From contig JARUPZ010000021.1 of the NCBI GenBank assembly GCA_031213475.1, forward strand, positions 5,184,438-5,248,437: a stretch of DNA of 64,000 nucleotides. The letters run 5' to 3'. Position 1 is the stretch's first letter, and the number at the start of each line of letters is the position of its first letter. Under the pieces are notes generated by a model. The model worked only from the letters and a program-made list of their open reading frames with translations, did not search any database and was not told the origin of the DNA. Positions 42,668 through 54,800 of the stretch are shown here, one piece after another. The DNA comes from Nereocystis luetkeana. Taxonomy: Eukaryota > Sar > Phaeophyceae > Laminariales > Laminariaceae. Position numbers and translations under genes: made by a program.

Positions 42668-44487
42668 GCTGTTTTGCTTGCTCTCATCCGTGCCCGCTTT
42701 GCTCCTCCTCTCCCTCCGTCTCTGTCGGCGGCAGGAGCTGGACCTGATCGCTAAATGGGATGCGTCCTCGTGGGCGAAGAAGAGGGCGAGGAAGGTCACG
42801 CGCGCGAGCATGACCGACTTTGACAGGTTTAAGGTGGGTTCATCCGATCAGTCCTGTAGCCCTGCATTCCCCTTGTGGGGAAAAAAAAAACACTCCGGGT
42901 TAAAATCAAGCCTAGGTTTCTGTACACTGCAGTACTGAAACGGGTAATCCCCCCCTTTCAAGTATTGCAACCCATTTTCGTTGGAAAATCTACTTGGAAT
43001 TAGTGTAGGATGGTTTTTCCAGTCAGCACGTACGTACAAGACTTTTTTTTTTTTTTGTGTGTTGGAAGTCTATTCTGTATCGAAAGTTCGATAACATGTG
43101 CAGAGCGTGGAGTGCTGGTGTGCACGGCTCGGCTTCGAAGATTTCGCAGTACGTGCGTGGTGAGTGAAGGGTTGAGCGGGAGGGGGTTTGGTAGGGGAAG
43201 GAAGGAATACTAACGTGTTGAGGGCCGTGAATGCGGTTGGGATTTTGATGGGTTTCGCGTGTGTGTTTGCGGGAGGGGTGGGATGGCGGCCTCCTTCTGT
43301 TGTGCCGGTATTTTTTTTCAGAACAAGTGGAGCGGGCGGGGTTTGCCGCCTGTGCTTTTACTACGGGGTAAGGAGGAACCTCTGCTGCGTTTTGTGTTCT
43401 TCGGCTTTTCCTACTGTCCTGTATTTTTCGCTGTGGTCCGTGCGTCGAGGCCGTTTGATTTTCTGTCGAGAAAGGTACCGCCCTGCGATGGCTATTTGGC
43501 TCGGCACAAACGACTCTGAGATTCAGACTTTGAGTGGCCCGGAGTGGCTAGAAAACCCTTCCCTCCCGACCCCAGCCCCCCCGACCTCCTCACCCGAAGC
43601 TGTTCGCGTTACGTTGACTCTTCGGTGGCGTGCCCATGAATCAGCGTTGCAGGCGATTTTTTATTGATCTTAGTAGGATTTGTTGCTGTCCGTCCAAAAA
43701 CAGAATCTAGCTCTTCACAAAAACGCGGACAGCAGGTCATCGATCCCACTTCGTGATCTAGATCCTTTAGGCCAGATGTATCCCTGATCTGTACGTATTA
43801 TCTACCTGGTAGCTCATATTTCCGGGTGAAGAGGTACGACCTGCATGATCTACTATTAGGCCATGTTTCCTGGGTCGGATCTGTACTCTACAGATCGTTG
43901 GATCTGTACTATACAGATTCCGTTGGATCTGTACTATACAGATCCTGCCCAGCCTCTGACAACGGCAGGTTAGGCTTTCCTGGATTGTATCTGTGCTATA
44001 CAGATCGTTGGATTTGTACTATAAAGATCATGCCCAGCCTCTCATAACGGCAGTTTAGGCCATACAGTGGATAATCTAGATCGTGATCCGTCCGAATAAC
44101 CCCAACCTTTGTACGTAGCATTGTGTTAAAACCACACGACCGCCTTTGGCGACACATGCACTTGGAAATGGTGTGGGACAATGTTCGCAGTGGTTGAAGA
44201 GCGTCACTAGCAAAGGCGAAAAACGCCTGCGTTTGCTTTGCAGACCCCGAAAATGACTACGGGTGGCGAACCCGTAGGTTTCCCCCCGCTTTTTTGTTTT
44301 CGAAGAGACCCGTTTCCTAACACTGCCGCCGCTGCTGCTGCTGCTGCTGCTGCTGCTGCCGTTTTTTATTTTTTATTTTTTTTTCTCTTGTCCGGTTTTG
44401 TTTCTGCACCCGCAGGTCATGGTCGCTCGCAAGCAGAAGAGCGCGATCATCGCCAAGAAGGTGGCCGAGCTCCAGGCTGCCGCATAA
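40402..44487 (+). CDS. RPL14: Ribosomal protein eL14 (60S L14), exons 2-5
   Basis: Large-subunit cytosolic ribosomal protein. Four exons (40402-40503, 42267-42395, 42735-42833, 44416-44487) join in phase 0 to 133 residues and TAA. Family hallmarks in order: [44 protein letters not shown], the Trp-rich [19 protein letters not shown] and a basic C-terminus. Length agrees with the usual 130-140 residues if the missing first exon holds only Met and perhaps a few codons. Introns of 1.8, 0.3 and 1.6 kb hold minisatellites, a MITE and GATC-rich repeats. Oriented away from HPPD. Confidence 0.95.
40618..40760 (+). repeat. 31-bp minisatellite, about five units
   Basis: Unit approximates GAAGCTTTCGTTCGGTGTC plus TTTGATACATC. 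The first unit carries TACCAGGTA (40637-40645) where later units have TA. An inverted relative lies at 39690-39740. Confidence 0.85.
41210..41415 (+). repeat. ~60-bp tandem repeat with donor-like GCAGGGTAAG
   Basis: GC(A/G)GGGTAAG recurs at 41212, 41275, 41339 and 41392, within units sharing GTGTTCGGC/GTGTTTGGCC text. Lies in eL14 intron 2. Confidence 0.8.
41684..41788. mobile_element. TA-flanked MITE, copy 11
   Basis: One of the best-preserved copies: both 20-bp ends intact, TA on both sides, in eL14 intron 2. Confidence 0.93.
42267..42395 (+). CDS. RPL14: eL14 exon 3
   Basis: 43 codons between TTGGCAG and [32 protein letters not shown], then [15 protein letters not shown]. Confidence 0.95.
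42420..42550 (+). repeat. Dispersed repeat pair, copy 2
   Basis: Aligns with 13738-13880; lacks that copy's TATTAATA. Confidence 0.75.
42621..42669 (+). repeat. (GTT)n microsatellite
   Basis: About 16 uninterrupted triplets in eL14 intron 3. Confidence 0.95.
42735..42833 (+). CDS. RPL14: eL14 exon 4
   Basis: 33 codons between GGCGGCAG and [28 protein letters not shown] and MTDFDRFK. Confidence 0.95.
42840..43730. other. eL14 intron 4, unassigned part
   Basis: T-rich tract at 43043-43056. The ORFs show no family features. Confidence 0.5.
43735..44090 (-). repeat. GATC-rich dispersed repeat with palindromic units
   Basis: GGATCTGTACTATACAGATC or a variant recurs five times (43878-44030), and GCCCAGCCTCT plus ACGGCAG twice. 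Flanks are the inverse of the 45740 copy. Confidence 0.8.
44333..44360 (+). repeat. (CTG)n microsatellite
   Basis: About nine CTG triplets ahead of the last eL14 exon. Confidence 0.9.
44416..44487 (+). CDS. RPL14: eL14 exon 5 (C-terminus)
   Basis: Acceptor CACCCGCAG. 23 codons, [19 protein letters not shown] and three Ala, then TAA at 44485-44487. Confidence 0.93.
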   Translation, partial: VMVARKQKSAIIAKKVAELQAAA

Positions 44488-44489
44488 AC

Positions 44490-45735
44490 CTTGCCTCCGT
44501 TTCAACCATCGTGTCTTGAAAAAACACGACGGGCGAAAAAGACCGGATGGAAGGAGGGAGGGAGGGAGGGAGGGTGTTGGGGGGTTCCAACCCCGCAACC
44601 CTTAAGCCCGAGTCGCTGCAGCGGGGGTTGTAGGCGCAGACGAAGCTACAGCATAAGCCCGATTGGCTTTGCAGTCCGTCGCGGTTTGTCGTCGATGTAA
44701 GCACCGTTGCGTGATGGCGGAGGGCGCGTCTCCTCTTTTGGTCGGCAGGAATAATATTTTTTGTTTTCTGTTGACGCCTCCTGCGCAACCAAAACCTATG
44801 GGTTTGTTGGACGGCCGTCTACGGGTGAGCTCGGCCGTTATAGCTGGGCTGGCTGTTCTCGCTGGTTTTGCGAGAGCCCGCCGACCCCCTTGCCGTCGTC
44901 TTTGCCGCAGCGATGAGGGGTTGCGTTGCTTTCTTGTGTTGACCCTGCCACGGTTTTAACAAAAAAAAATCGAACAAGCTGAAAGAAAAACAAAGCCGCT
45001 GGCGCGTGCACCCTCCTGCCTGCCCCGTTCCCGGCATGGATTTGTGTCCGTGATATATGGGCGAAGCCAAGCTGTGCGTACGCGTCTGCTTCCCAGTATC
45101 TCTTGTGTGTGTGTGTTTTATCGGGTTTTGTCCCGCGTACTGCTTTTTGAAAATACAGTAGGTCTTCGCAAGCTGTTGTAGAGCATTCCCCAGTTACGAC
45201 CATCAACCACTACCTCCACTACACCATGAATTTCACCACCTCGGTAGTCTTTCGCAGCTCATTGGGTTAACGCCCATTGCACTATTTTTTTTGTCCTCTC
45301 TCGTACTTGCTGGAGTCGCACGCTCCATCCGCATTTGTATGTTCCAGCGACCCTGAAATAGTGTTTTTGTTCCTCCGAGCGATAGGACGAAAAAGAGATA
45401 CCCTTCGCCTGCCTGGGACACGAGCTCGCCGCGATAGTGCCCTCGCCAATGGCTTCAGTACGCAAGACGTATTTACAGTGGGTGCCCCGACCGAAGAGAG
45501 GGAATGCTTGAGAGAATAGTAAACCAGATCGGCTAATACCCCCCCCCCCCCTTCACTTGTAAACTACTGTACTTATTTTTCCGACTATCGTGTATAAGGA
45601 CGCTATTCGTACAGTAAAGAGAGGTCTTTTCAGCCTGTGCCGCATCTCCGAAGTCGGAGTGCCCGCTGTATTGTTCAGTTGAGCCGCCTAGCGGAGGGCC
45701 GTACTCTGCACCATCTCACCCCTCGCTCAGATCGA
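44490..45735. other. 3' flank of eL14; no further gene
   Basis: (GGGA)n at 44550-44573, C12 at 45539-45550. No domain-bearing ORF. Confidence 0.45.
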
Positions 45736-45739
45736 CACC

Positions 45740-46000
45740 TATCATGATCTAATGTATGACATCATCTACAGCAGTAGCTCCTAACCTGCCGCTGTTGAGA
45801 TGCTGTGCAGGGGATCCGCGTATTCATACAGATCCAACCCAGGAGACAAGTTTTGCTGCTACTGCTGCTGCTGTAGATCACGCAGGTTGCAGGACCCCCA
45901 CCCGGTAGAACATGAGCTACAGCAGTAGATCGTACAGACCAGGAATACGTACGTCTGCCCTGAAGATCTAGCGTAGATCATGAAGTGGGGAATCGATGAT
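45740..46000 (+). repeat. GATC-rich dispersed repeat, copy 2
   Basis: CAGATCCAACCCAGG and TAGATCATGAAGTGGGGAATCG align with 26870-27030. GATC clusters also occur at 46280-46340 and 46610-46660. Confidence 0.7.
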
Positions 46001-46388
46001 GTATCCGAGCTTGTGTTCTTCTCCACCGGCCCCTACTATGGCCTGTGGGGGCTCTACACTAAAGCGACAGCCCCTCTTCTCCTGATTTCTTTCAACGCGC
46101 CCACATCCTCCAAGTGGTCCGCTCTTTTTACGTTGGTCGTCATCCATCCGACCATGTACAGCGCACATTTGAATCGGATCACATCGAATCGCCTCCTCTT
46201 TCGCTATTTTTGTTGCGTTGTATTTGGTGGATGCCGCCACCCGTTGAAGGGCGCGAGCAAACATTTAACAAGTTGGACGGATCCGATCAGAGTAGATCAG
46301 GTCAGATCAGACCAGATCTCCACTTCACGATCTAGATCTTGGTGGTCAGATAGAAAGCTGGCCCGTATGATCTTCGCGTATCGTTGAA

Positions 46389-46471
46389 CCCTTTTGGAAC
46401 TGCAGTCGAGTTTCGGGGACAAACTCCTCGAATTGTAAGTAATTTGTCCCAAAACGAGACTGCAGTCCTTA
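46389..46471. mobile_element. TTAA-type MITE, 3' end lost
   Basis: CCCTTTTGGAACTGCAGTC and AACGAGACTGCAGTCC arms; the final AAAAGGG is missing. Confidence 0.75.
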
Positions 46472-46479
46472 TACTGTAC

Positions 46480-47920
46480 CAGATATTAAGTTTCCGGGTG
46501 GGAATTGCACATACACTGCGGTAACCTGCATGCCCCATTTGATATGTTTCCTATACGAAAGTTGGATACATGGGTACTATTCAGATCCTGGACACCATCT
46601 TACACCGTCAGGTAGGGATCCAGGTGATCTAGATGATCTATCTGTAGATGATCTATCTGCCCGACGTGCAGATAATTTTTCAGAGGCCGCCGTGGAAGCT
46701 ATACATACGTAATGATGAGGTGGGGAATGAAGCTGGGCCGGCAGGGCATACATACTGTGTTCCACACACAGCTTATACTCGTACTCACCGTCGATAGACA
46801 CCTCTGATGGCAGCTTCATGTTTGTTTTAGGTTTCTGCAGCCTGTCCTCGCAATACAAATGCCAATAAGGGCGTGAACTTGGCGTCGAGGCTCAATTTCC
46901 TCCGTTGCCACCATGAGCCAGTGCTTACCACTTATTCGATACTGTACTTGGTCTGATTGGCTCAGGGCCAGAGTTAGGGTTGCTCTGATTGCGTCAGGGA
47001 CAGAATAGGGCTAGGACTGAGCGGCAAATAACGCTCTGCTACTCGTCGGCAAGTACCAACCTGTCAGGTATTGCGATCTTTTTCTTTGCGGATGACATTT
47101 GCTTGTGTTCTTTGTGTGCGGGATATGATATGGATGATGCCGGAAACACACGAGAAATACTAAATACTGTACATGTAGCACCTACCGTATACCTGGTAGC
47201 ACTTAAGATACAACACCCCCCCGTACGGTTTTCAAAGCTGGGCTTCTCGACAACGGGGAGGGCTTATACGCCGAGCGATGCGTCTATGCAACCTTTTAAG
47301 TAGTAGACGAAATCTTTCCCAAGCCACCATTACCATTTTCGTTGTGTATGCTCCCCATGTTACCGAGGGAACCGGGTCTGAAATTCGTCCCAGGGGATAT
47401 GTTATTTTGCGTTATATACGGTACGTACTAACTGTATGTAATCCCTGTAGACGAATGGCGACACCATTAGACACACGCATTACTGCTGCAACACCCTCTC
47501 GGCGTGCAGCGAGAAACGTGGAAGAGGAAGCACGGGCATACAACGGTTCGTATATAGGGGGACACAACGCGGAGAAATAAGTACCCGGTCAACCGACAAA
47601 GGACGGCCCGACCGGCCGACCGGTGAATCGCTGACCAATCGTTTTGAACAGTGAATACCGACCAAATGATCCCGCCGCGTTTTTTTCGTGTTCTAGGTTC
47701 CAGGGTTCTGGCGTGAGCCCGGCTCGCCTTCGCAATAATACCGCGGCTTCTAGGTAGTCTAAAGAAAACCCGAACCATCCCAATGCGTCAAGGCCTACAT
47801 CTGGGCACCGAACACGCGCGGCGAACGAGGCGCCCCTTCGAACCCGGCAGGTAACGGATTGGTGTAATCACGGGCACTATTAATAGTAGAAAGAGGTCTC
47901 ATGTCTCATCTTTAGTCTAT
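46480..47920. other. No gene recognised
   Basis: Unassigned; the short ORFs lack family features. TATTAATA at 47878-47885, just before the SINE. Confidence 0.4.
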
Positions 47921-47922
47921 AC

Positions 47923-48257
47923 GGTCGCCCCGGTGGTTCAAGTGGTTAATCGAATTCTACTTGTATGAGTCCTGGGTTCGAGCCCCAGGTGGGTCGGACT
48001 TTGACTTTATTTGCAAAAATAAAAAAAAAGATTTCAATTGTTGAGAGCGCCTTGCAGCGTGGGTAGGCACAATTCGATGCGAGTCGACGAGGAGGGAAGA
48101 AAAGGCTGAAACATTCTCGCGATAAAAAGGAAGGCACTTACCGTAGCGGGAAGGGGGGAGAAGAGCCTGCTATGTGACCCGGATCTGAGTTACGAGTTGG
48201 AAGGAGAGAAAGAAGATGTGCGAAGAGAATGAATGGGATGAGCAAAAAAAAAAAAAA
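47923..48257 (+). mobile_element. tRNA-derived SINE, copy 2
   Basis: A box TGGTTCAAGTGG at 47934-47945, B box GGTTCGAGCCC at 47975-47985, body shared with 4219-4567, poly(A) tail 48244-48257. No clear target duplication. Confidence 0.87.
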
Positions 48258-48259
48258 CT

Positions 48260-50405
48260 TGACGCGGAACAAACGCTCGTCGTCCCTCTTATCATGGTTG
48301 CTGGGTTTCCAAGGAGCCAAAAGAAGCAGCTAGGGCTGAGTGAGCATTCTACAGAGGGGCGAGAGCCCTCTTTATGGCTCAACAGCGAATTTGCCTGGGA
48401 GATTTACAACGGTAGCGCCCGGACGAGAGGCATGGCGAGACTAAAAAACCGGCGGCCTATATCTCTACCCTGTCTACGACTACGAGTAGTCCTGGAGAGC
48501 ATGGGGACGAAAAAAATAGTAATACGAGTACTGCCGTCGCGAGGCAAACGATCGTTGCCTGAAATAAATGCCAAAAACACAGCTGCTGCTTGCTTGCTCT
48601 GCGAGGAACATCCGATCGTTGGTGTACAGTAGTAAAGTTGTCTGACACTGGGAAGAGCGGGGTATGAACCTCACCCCTGCCTGAGCCACACGTCGATAGA
48701 CAGTACCAGGAAATATTCATGGCGAGACGCAATAATAGCGGCAGCAACGACCCCTTGTACTACAATACAAGCAATACTTGTTTTACTGTAGGTACAGGTG
48801 TTGAAACCCTAGTACTGCACAGTGGTGAAACATGCATGTAACTCTACATTAATTCCAAGTAATTAGTCTCCAAAACAGAACTGTGGTTGTAAAGGGGGTG
48901 GATCTATCTTTCAAGTATTCGCGAGTACGTACATGGCAGTGGAAGCTTCGTCACGATAAATGTTACGGCTACTGCTCCTGATGCTGCTCCTGCTGCTGCT
49001 CCTCCTGCTGCTGCTCCTGCTGAATGAAGCGAGAGAAACACCCAGCACATACTGTAGGACTCGGAACACTCGACCACAACTTTCTCTGCAGAGCCACGGC
49101 GAAATACAAATCATGCCCAGCCCCAACAGCAGCAGAAAGGGTTGACCGAAATACACGCTGTGTTGATTCCCTTGCGCTACTCGTACTTGTTCAAGTAGTG
49201 GCAGCAGAAGACTCGCTTCGTATGTATGGTAGATGTCGTAGCCGCAGGAGTAAAAAACAAGGGGATAGAAAATTCGAAGCACAGACAAAACTGCAACATC
49301 AAATCAACCCTGCTCTATTCCCAAGTGGTTTAGACCCCCAACGTTTAGGTGCGCTTGTGAGCAGGCCTCTAGACCACACTCTTTCGTCTGAACCCACGCC
49401 GCGACGGTACCACGCCGAGACGCAACGACAGGAAGCGCCGACCGAGAGGTACAGGCCTTGATTGATCCCCTCGCACTATTAATATATCAATCTTTCGAAC
49501 CGCACGTATGTAGCAGTAGTAGAAGCCTCGCCAGATGTGACGAGACGTCTGCAGCAGGGAGACGTTCGGCCGGATTCGAAGCACCGTCGACTTTTTCCAG
49601 TAACAACCAACACAAAAAACGAAATAAGCCCACTCTACGACTTCCAAGTACCTGGTAGTGTTTTGTCCCCATGAAGTAATGACAGGTGCGGCTGCTACTA
49701 CGAGGGAACATATGCTAGTAGTCAGAACCAAACATGAATATTATGGTGTGCAAACATAGGAGCGTACCTGGTTCTCGGGTCCATCATGGGTTCTGACTAT
49801 TATCGCCCCCCGTATCAAAGACCTACCCATCCCTCCACCCCCCGATTTGTAGTATTTACTACTCTGACCGGAAGTGTAAGAAGCGTTTTAACATCAATGT
49901 GAAGACGAAACACTCCTCACATTTCGGTCCAGAGGGGTACTTCGTCAAGCGATATATGGATCAGAGCCTACTATTATTGAGAACCGGGTACTGGGCATGC
50001 CTTACTCTCGCTAGGAACAAACTCGCGCCCTGGTGGGTACCTTGTAACTGTCGCCAACTATGCGCTCTGCTCCGGCTGGTGTGGAATGTATGGACAGAAC
50101 AAAATCAATGGGAGATGTTCGCTGATCAGGTGGTGCCGCCGGACTGTCCGGGTTTTTTCTTTTTCGAAAGTTATCGTCGTACGCCTGTCCTTATTTCACT
50201 CTGGAACTCTAAGGGATACCCTTTACTATCAGCAGTTTCAGGCACTCCCCCTTTTTCAGCGCTACTACTTCTGCACGTATCGGAAAACTAAGGAAACGTT
50301 AGCTGCGAACCGACCTGGTAAGTCCTGCTCACTTTTTGCTGTAAACATCGAACTTGAAGACACAGGAAAGGTGTGTACGATATGTGTCTTCCCCCCTCCA
50401 AGCGC
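48260..50405. other. No gene recognised
   Basis: Contains half a TTAA-type MITE (48853-48898), CTG/CTC repeats (48975-49020) and a dispersed repeat (49705-49800, partner of 25700-25812). A shifted open stretch at 49900-50370 (NCRQLCALL, YYFCTYRKTKE) matches no family I recognise. Confidence 0.4.
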
Positions 50406-50409
50406 CCGT

Positions 50410-50800
50410 ATGTTGGAGGTGTCTTTTTTAAGAGTAGGGACAATGCTCCGTATCGAAATATATGCGTTGTCAATGATCAAATGACTAAGGCAAGCAACAC
50501 ATGAGCACCCCCCCTCCCCCTGACCGTTGAAAACCCGACGTGCTACATTCCGCCATTGTAGGGACGCGAAGGTATATGGTCACACGACTACGGATATGCA
50601 TGATAGAGTACATCACCCCCCCCCCCCCCCCCGCCTCCGCCCCGCCCTGCCCACCCCCCCTCCACCACCTCCACCCCGCCGCTTGGTACAATCATTGCTT
50701 GTCTGGTCAGTGAAAACCCGACGTGCTCCGTCCTGGCATTGCAGAGATGCAAAAGTCTACGGTCATAGGCCATGCATGACATTAATATACCCGCTTCCCC
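50410..50800 (+). mobile_element. Three poly(C)-tailed elements in a row (A, B, B)
   Basis: Type A 50410-50520 (extended, TGTTGGAGGTGTC), B 50525-50640 starting at TTGAAAACCCGACGTGC and ending in C16, B 50695-50800 starting TCAGTGAAAACCCGACG and ending in C-rich DNA. Confidence 0.72.
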
Positions 50801-50956
50801 TCCCCCCACCCCCCGCCCGCGCCCCTCCAAAAAACATCATGACACCATATTATCGCGGAAGCTCGCTCGCCGTGACGAGCATGAGCGCCCGTACCAGAAA
50901 AACGGGAGGAGCCCTCCGATTTCTGTTCGACCAGCCGCCGCCCCAAGCACCTCCTT

Positions 50957-51293
50957 GGCCGAGCACCCGTGGAAGCTGCCCAGAGACTCCTCGAAAAGAG
51001 CGGATCGAATGCGATAGTGAAGCGGAAACAGCAGCCAAGCGTCAGAAAAAGCGAACGAAAGCCGCCAGGCGGGAGCCTGCCGAGCGCGCAGAGCTGGAAG
51101 CTCTCACGAAGAGGCAGAAGAGGCGCCGATCTTCTACGTGAAATCTTTCCAGCTCTGCGCTCTCGGCCTCCTCCCGCCTGGCAGCCATCTTTTGCTCTTT
51201 TTGACGCCTGACCTGCTTTCTTCGCTCCTCTACCGCTTTTCAATCGTCTCTTTTCGACGAGCCTCAGGGTCGCCTTACGGATGGTCGGCCATG
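50957..51293. repeat. Long inverted repeat (~145-bp arms)
   Basis: TGGCCGAGCACCCGTGG... (50958-51105) is roughly the reverse complement of 51147-51293, with a ~42-bp spacer. GCCAGGCGGGAG and GCGCAGAGCTGGAA are shared. Both arms encode Lys/Arg/Glu-rich stretches, perhaps copies of a coiled-coil exon. Arms are diverged. Confidence 0.75.
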
Positions 51294-51431
51294 GCGGCGG
51301 TGAGGGCGGCGGCTTGTCGAACAGATAGGAGGACGGTTGGCAATAACGGTCGCTATGAGGAGCAAGGCAGAACACGTGAGAGTCAAGCTACGGGTATAGA
51401 GGTAGAGGCGGGATGCATGCTACGATAGATA

Positions 51432-51536
51432 TTACGGGGGGCCATAGTTAACAGGACCAAATATTGTTAGTAAAAATGGGTTAACATATAGGTTTTTATG
51501 TATACCATAGGTCCTGTTAACTATGTTCCCCCGTAA
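51432..51536. mobile_element. TA-flanked MITE, copy 12
   Basis: TTACGGGGGGCCATAGTTAA ... CTATGTTCCCCCGTAA, TA at the left; the right flank ATA is shifted by one base. Confidence 0.9.
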
Positions 51537-51638
51537 ATAGATGGGTTTCTGACCGCTTTTCGCTCTTGAGGAGCTCTATGATACTCCGCCCAAACGAGCC
51601 TGACTAAGACAAACATGAACGTTCAGCCCGATGAATAT

Positions 51639-51841
51639 TGCTATGCCCCACGGAAGAGTAACCTTTTTTATGGTTCCGAAAATGGTACTTGCTATGCCCC
51701 ACGGAAGAGTAACCTTTTTTTATGGTTCCGAAAATGGTACTATCAATAGCAATCATAACCCACGATGGACCAAAACAAAAGGGCGTTCCTCGGGATTTTT
51801 TCTTCGGGATTTTTTCTTCGGGATTTTTTCTTCGGGATTTA
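51639..51841 (+). repeat. 51-bp duplication and 15-bp tandem repeat
   Basis: TGCTATGCCCCACGGAAGAG-led unit occurs twice (51639-51689, 51690-51741). CGGGATTTTTTCTTC is repeated four times at 51791-51841. Confidence 0.92.
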
Positions 51842-51849
51842 GTTACCCC

Positions 51850-54800
51850 GGGACTAAACAGTACTATTGGCATGGAATGTAGCCATCGCGAGATGTGTTT
51901 GTGTGGTAACGGGATTTACACGTTTCCGTGGTGTGGGAGTGGGATATTGTTACTTGTGCAGGACGTGTTTGTGCGGGCACGGGAATTCACATTTATCACC
52001 AGACCGCGGGTTTTCTGGCTGGATTCGACTGCCGTGGGCTAAGGTCGGCTACTGGTAGCTGATGCAGAAGTCGAACTAGCTTTGTTCACGACCTTCTTCT
52101 ACTCTCGTTGCGGTAGGCTAGTGTATCCGGTCACACTGGCGGTGACTACCGCCTTTCCTCTTGCTTTCTCCCTCAGTCCACGGCGGCGGGTGCTCTCGTC
52201 GTTCCCAGTCTCGACGGCGATGGTCGCGTGCTGCACCACCTCCACACGACTACCGTTCTCATATTTCTCATCTGAAACTGTCTCTGCGGCGGCTGCCATG
52301 AAATCTGTCCGTACTGCAGCCGCTGTTGCTGCTCCTCCTGCCGCTCCTGCCGCTGCACCCGCGTCCTCTGCTGCTGCTGCTGCTGCTGCTCCTGCGGCTG
52401 CTTCTCCTTCTGATGCTCTTGCCGTCGCCCGTGCTGCAGCTCCTGTCCCGGCCGATGCTCCTGCCGCTACCCCTGTCGTGGAGGCAGACCCGAGGGCCAA
52501 AACGATGCTCCAGGACTCAAAGCTGTAAAACATAATAAGGGGGTCTCACCCGGGATTGACCATGATCAATCTTGGGCCATGGTTCGCCTGACACCCCCGG
52601 AGGCCATGGCGCCGACAGCTCCTCCCTCTGGCCAGCCCTTCCGCGGATCAGCCTCCGCCTTTTCATTTCACCTTCGCGTTTCACCCGAGGCTCAGACATG
52701 GGCGACCGAGCCCCCCCTGCATCAAGTTTGGCGAGCACCCGGGATGTAGACACCATGGAAGACACCAAGGTTATCAACCTGAAGGGGGTGGACACCAGCG
52801 TGGCGGTCGCCAAGGCCCAAATGGCTTCAAGTGATGTGATATCGTTGAGGGTATATAATTGGGAAGAGAAACGGGGGACGAGGAGGTTTAGAAGCCTATT
52901 CAGCCTCCCCGCTCGTCCAGGCGGAACGTAGTGTTGCTCTTCTTCGTATAGCACCTGCTCCGATTGACTGCGTGCCTGCTGTTGCCGCGGTGCCCTCGGT
53001 AGCTGCGCCGGTGGTAAGTCCTGTTGTTGCACCTAACGTGAACTCTCCGGTCGTCGGCATGGCTGGTAGTCAGCAACACGAGTTGCCGCGCTCTAGACGC
53101 AGAGCTGCCATACTTATGCACGTAAGGACTCAAGTGAATTAATACCTATCCCTTCCCTACCCTTCGCCTCTGATCACAATGTTTCCGAAGAAGTGGTATA
53201 TTTCAGCTCAGCTTTGCGTTGCGCTGTATCAAGTCTACGTAGCATGTGTTCATCCGCACTCCTCTTGGTGGACCCGAGGTCGGGATCAATGCCCTCGAAC
53301 AACGTGTTTTGCTCGCTGTCCGATCTGCATACCCTTAGCCACCGTCGCTAAAGGCGATTGATTCTGGCGCCTTGAAGCACGGGGGCGGTCTACAGGACAA
53401 ATGCTACCACGGGACGGACGTCCTGCACTATGCTACACGTATACTCTGTAGTACAGGTTTGAGCAAGGCGACACCTTCTAGAACTTACTTGTCGGAACTG
53501 CATTCTCTGGCTGCTAATGTAAGATGCATTGCCCATAGTGCTCCGTAGGATGGTGCAGATTGCAATCAAGGCGGGAGTGGATGTTCAGTTTGCCAGGTTG
53601 CGTGCACAGTTTTTTTCGGGGGAGGAATCTACTAGCTTTTCCGTTTGATAGTGTCTATGAGATTATGGGGTCCTTGGACGACCTAGCTCTGAACCAAACG
53701 AGCGCGACAGCTGGAGAGGTGGAACGACGTTGGCGCAGATGACAGGATAGGCTATGCCAATGCGCGAGAGCTCGTACCAACTGTATAAAGAGAAACGCAT
53801 GGAATTACGACGGTAGGTTTACCCCCTTTCCGGAAGCGCTGCGGCCGTCTTTTCCCTTGCCCCGCTCTGCAGGCAGAGCCCATGCGAGTATAGTTACCGA
53901 AGTGAGCAGGCCCATCGTGACAACCACCCGCTGAAGTGCGGTCGAAGCTGCATACTACGTTGCCGCTCAGCCCCAAGAGGCAGGATACAGTCTGCCCTCG
54001 AATGGTAAGATCATTGACAAACATTGCCGCCTCCCAGGACGTCATGGAATATATTGCCGCAAATCACCGTTACGCGCCAACCCTGGGGCACCGATTTGCG
54101 CACCCCCCGTCGATGGAAACAGTACGATTGATCGTCCGAGCTGCGTTGTTAGTCGGATTAGTCCCCCGATTGAAATGCAAGCGCGAAGCGGCAGATATGA
54201 GGCGAGTATAGCAGTAGAGTACAGGAAGGGAATATTCGGAGTAGTTGGGATAGCGAGACGAGCAAAGTGAGAGTGGTCGCCCCGGCCCGTTTCTGTCAGT
54301 TCCTCGTTGACCCTCATCTTCTACCCAACGGCAGAGACGACAATAAAATAACTTTCAGCGACTCTCGACTAAAACGCCACTGAATCTACACAACGAGCCT
54401 CCTCAACTGTTCATCTTGCATCATCACCGTGTACAACATACCTTCGTCCGACACATTTGTTTCGGCTGCGATTGATTGCTGAAAGGTGTTTCAGTAGAAA
54501 TTCGCGGGCGGCGGTCGCACAACTCGCCATTTTGATGCGAACGCCCGATGCTCGCACTTTATTCAGCCGTAACACGCATGTATACCGGCTGCCAGGTGCA
54601 GTAGTATCATATTCGAGGTATCGAAATGTAAAACTCTGTGCGTACATAGTTACGGCGCATTTGAAAACCGGACAATTCAGGCCGAAATTTCTGGTTGACC
54701 GTCAAATTGGGTCATACGTCGGGAACACAGCGCACTATGAATTCTGATCTGCATGTATGTAGAGCGCTGTAACGCCTGGATATTCCTTGAAAGGCGTATG

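Noticed and set aside
52099-52533. Ala-rich ORFs on both strands
   Set aside because: Open because of GCT/GCA-type repeats. The non-repetitive minus-strand part (near VEVVQHATIAVE) matches nothing I can name, so no gene is called.
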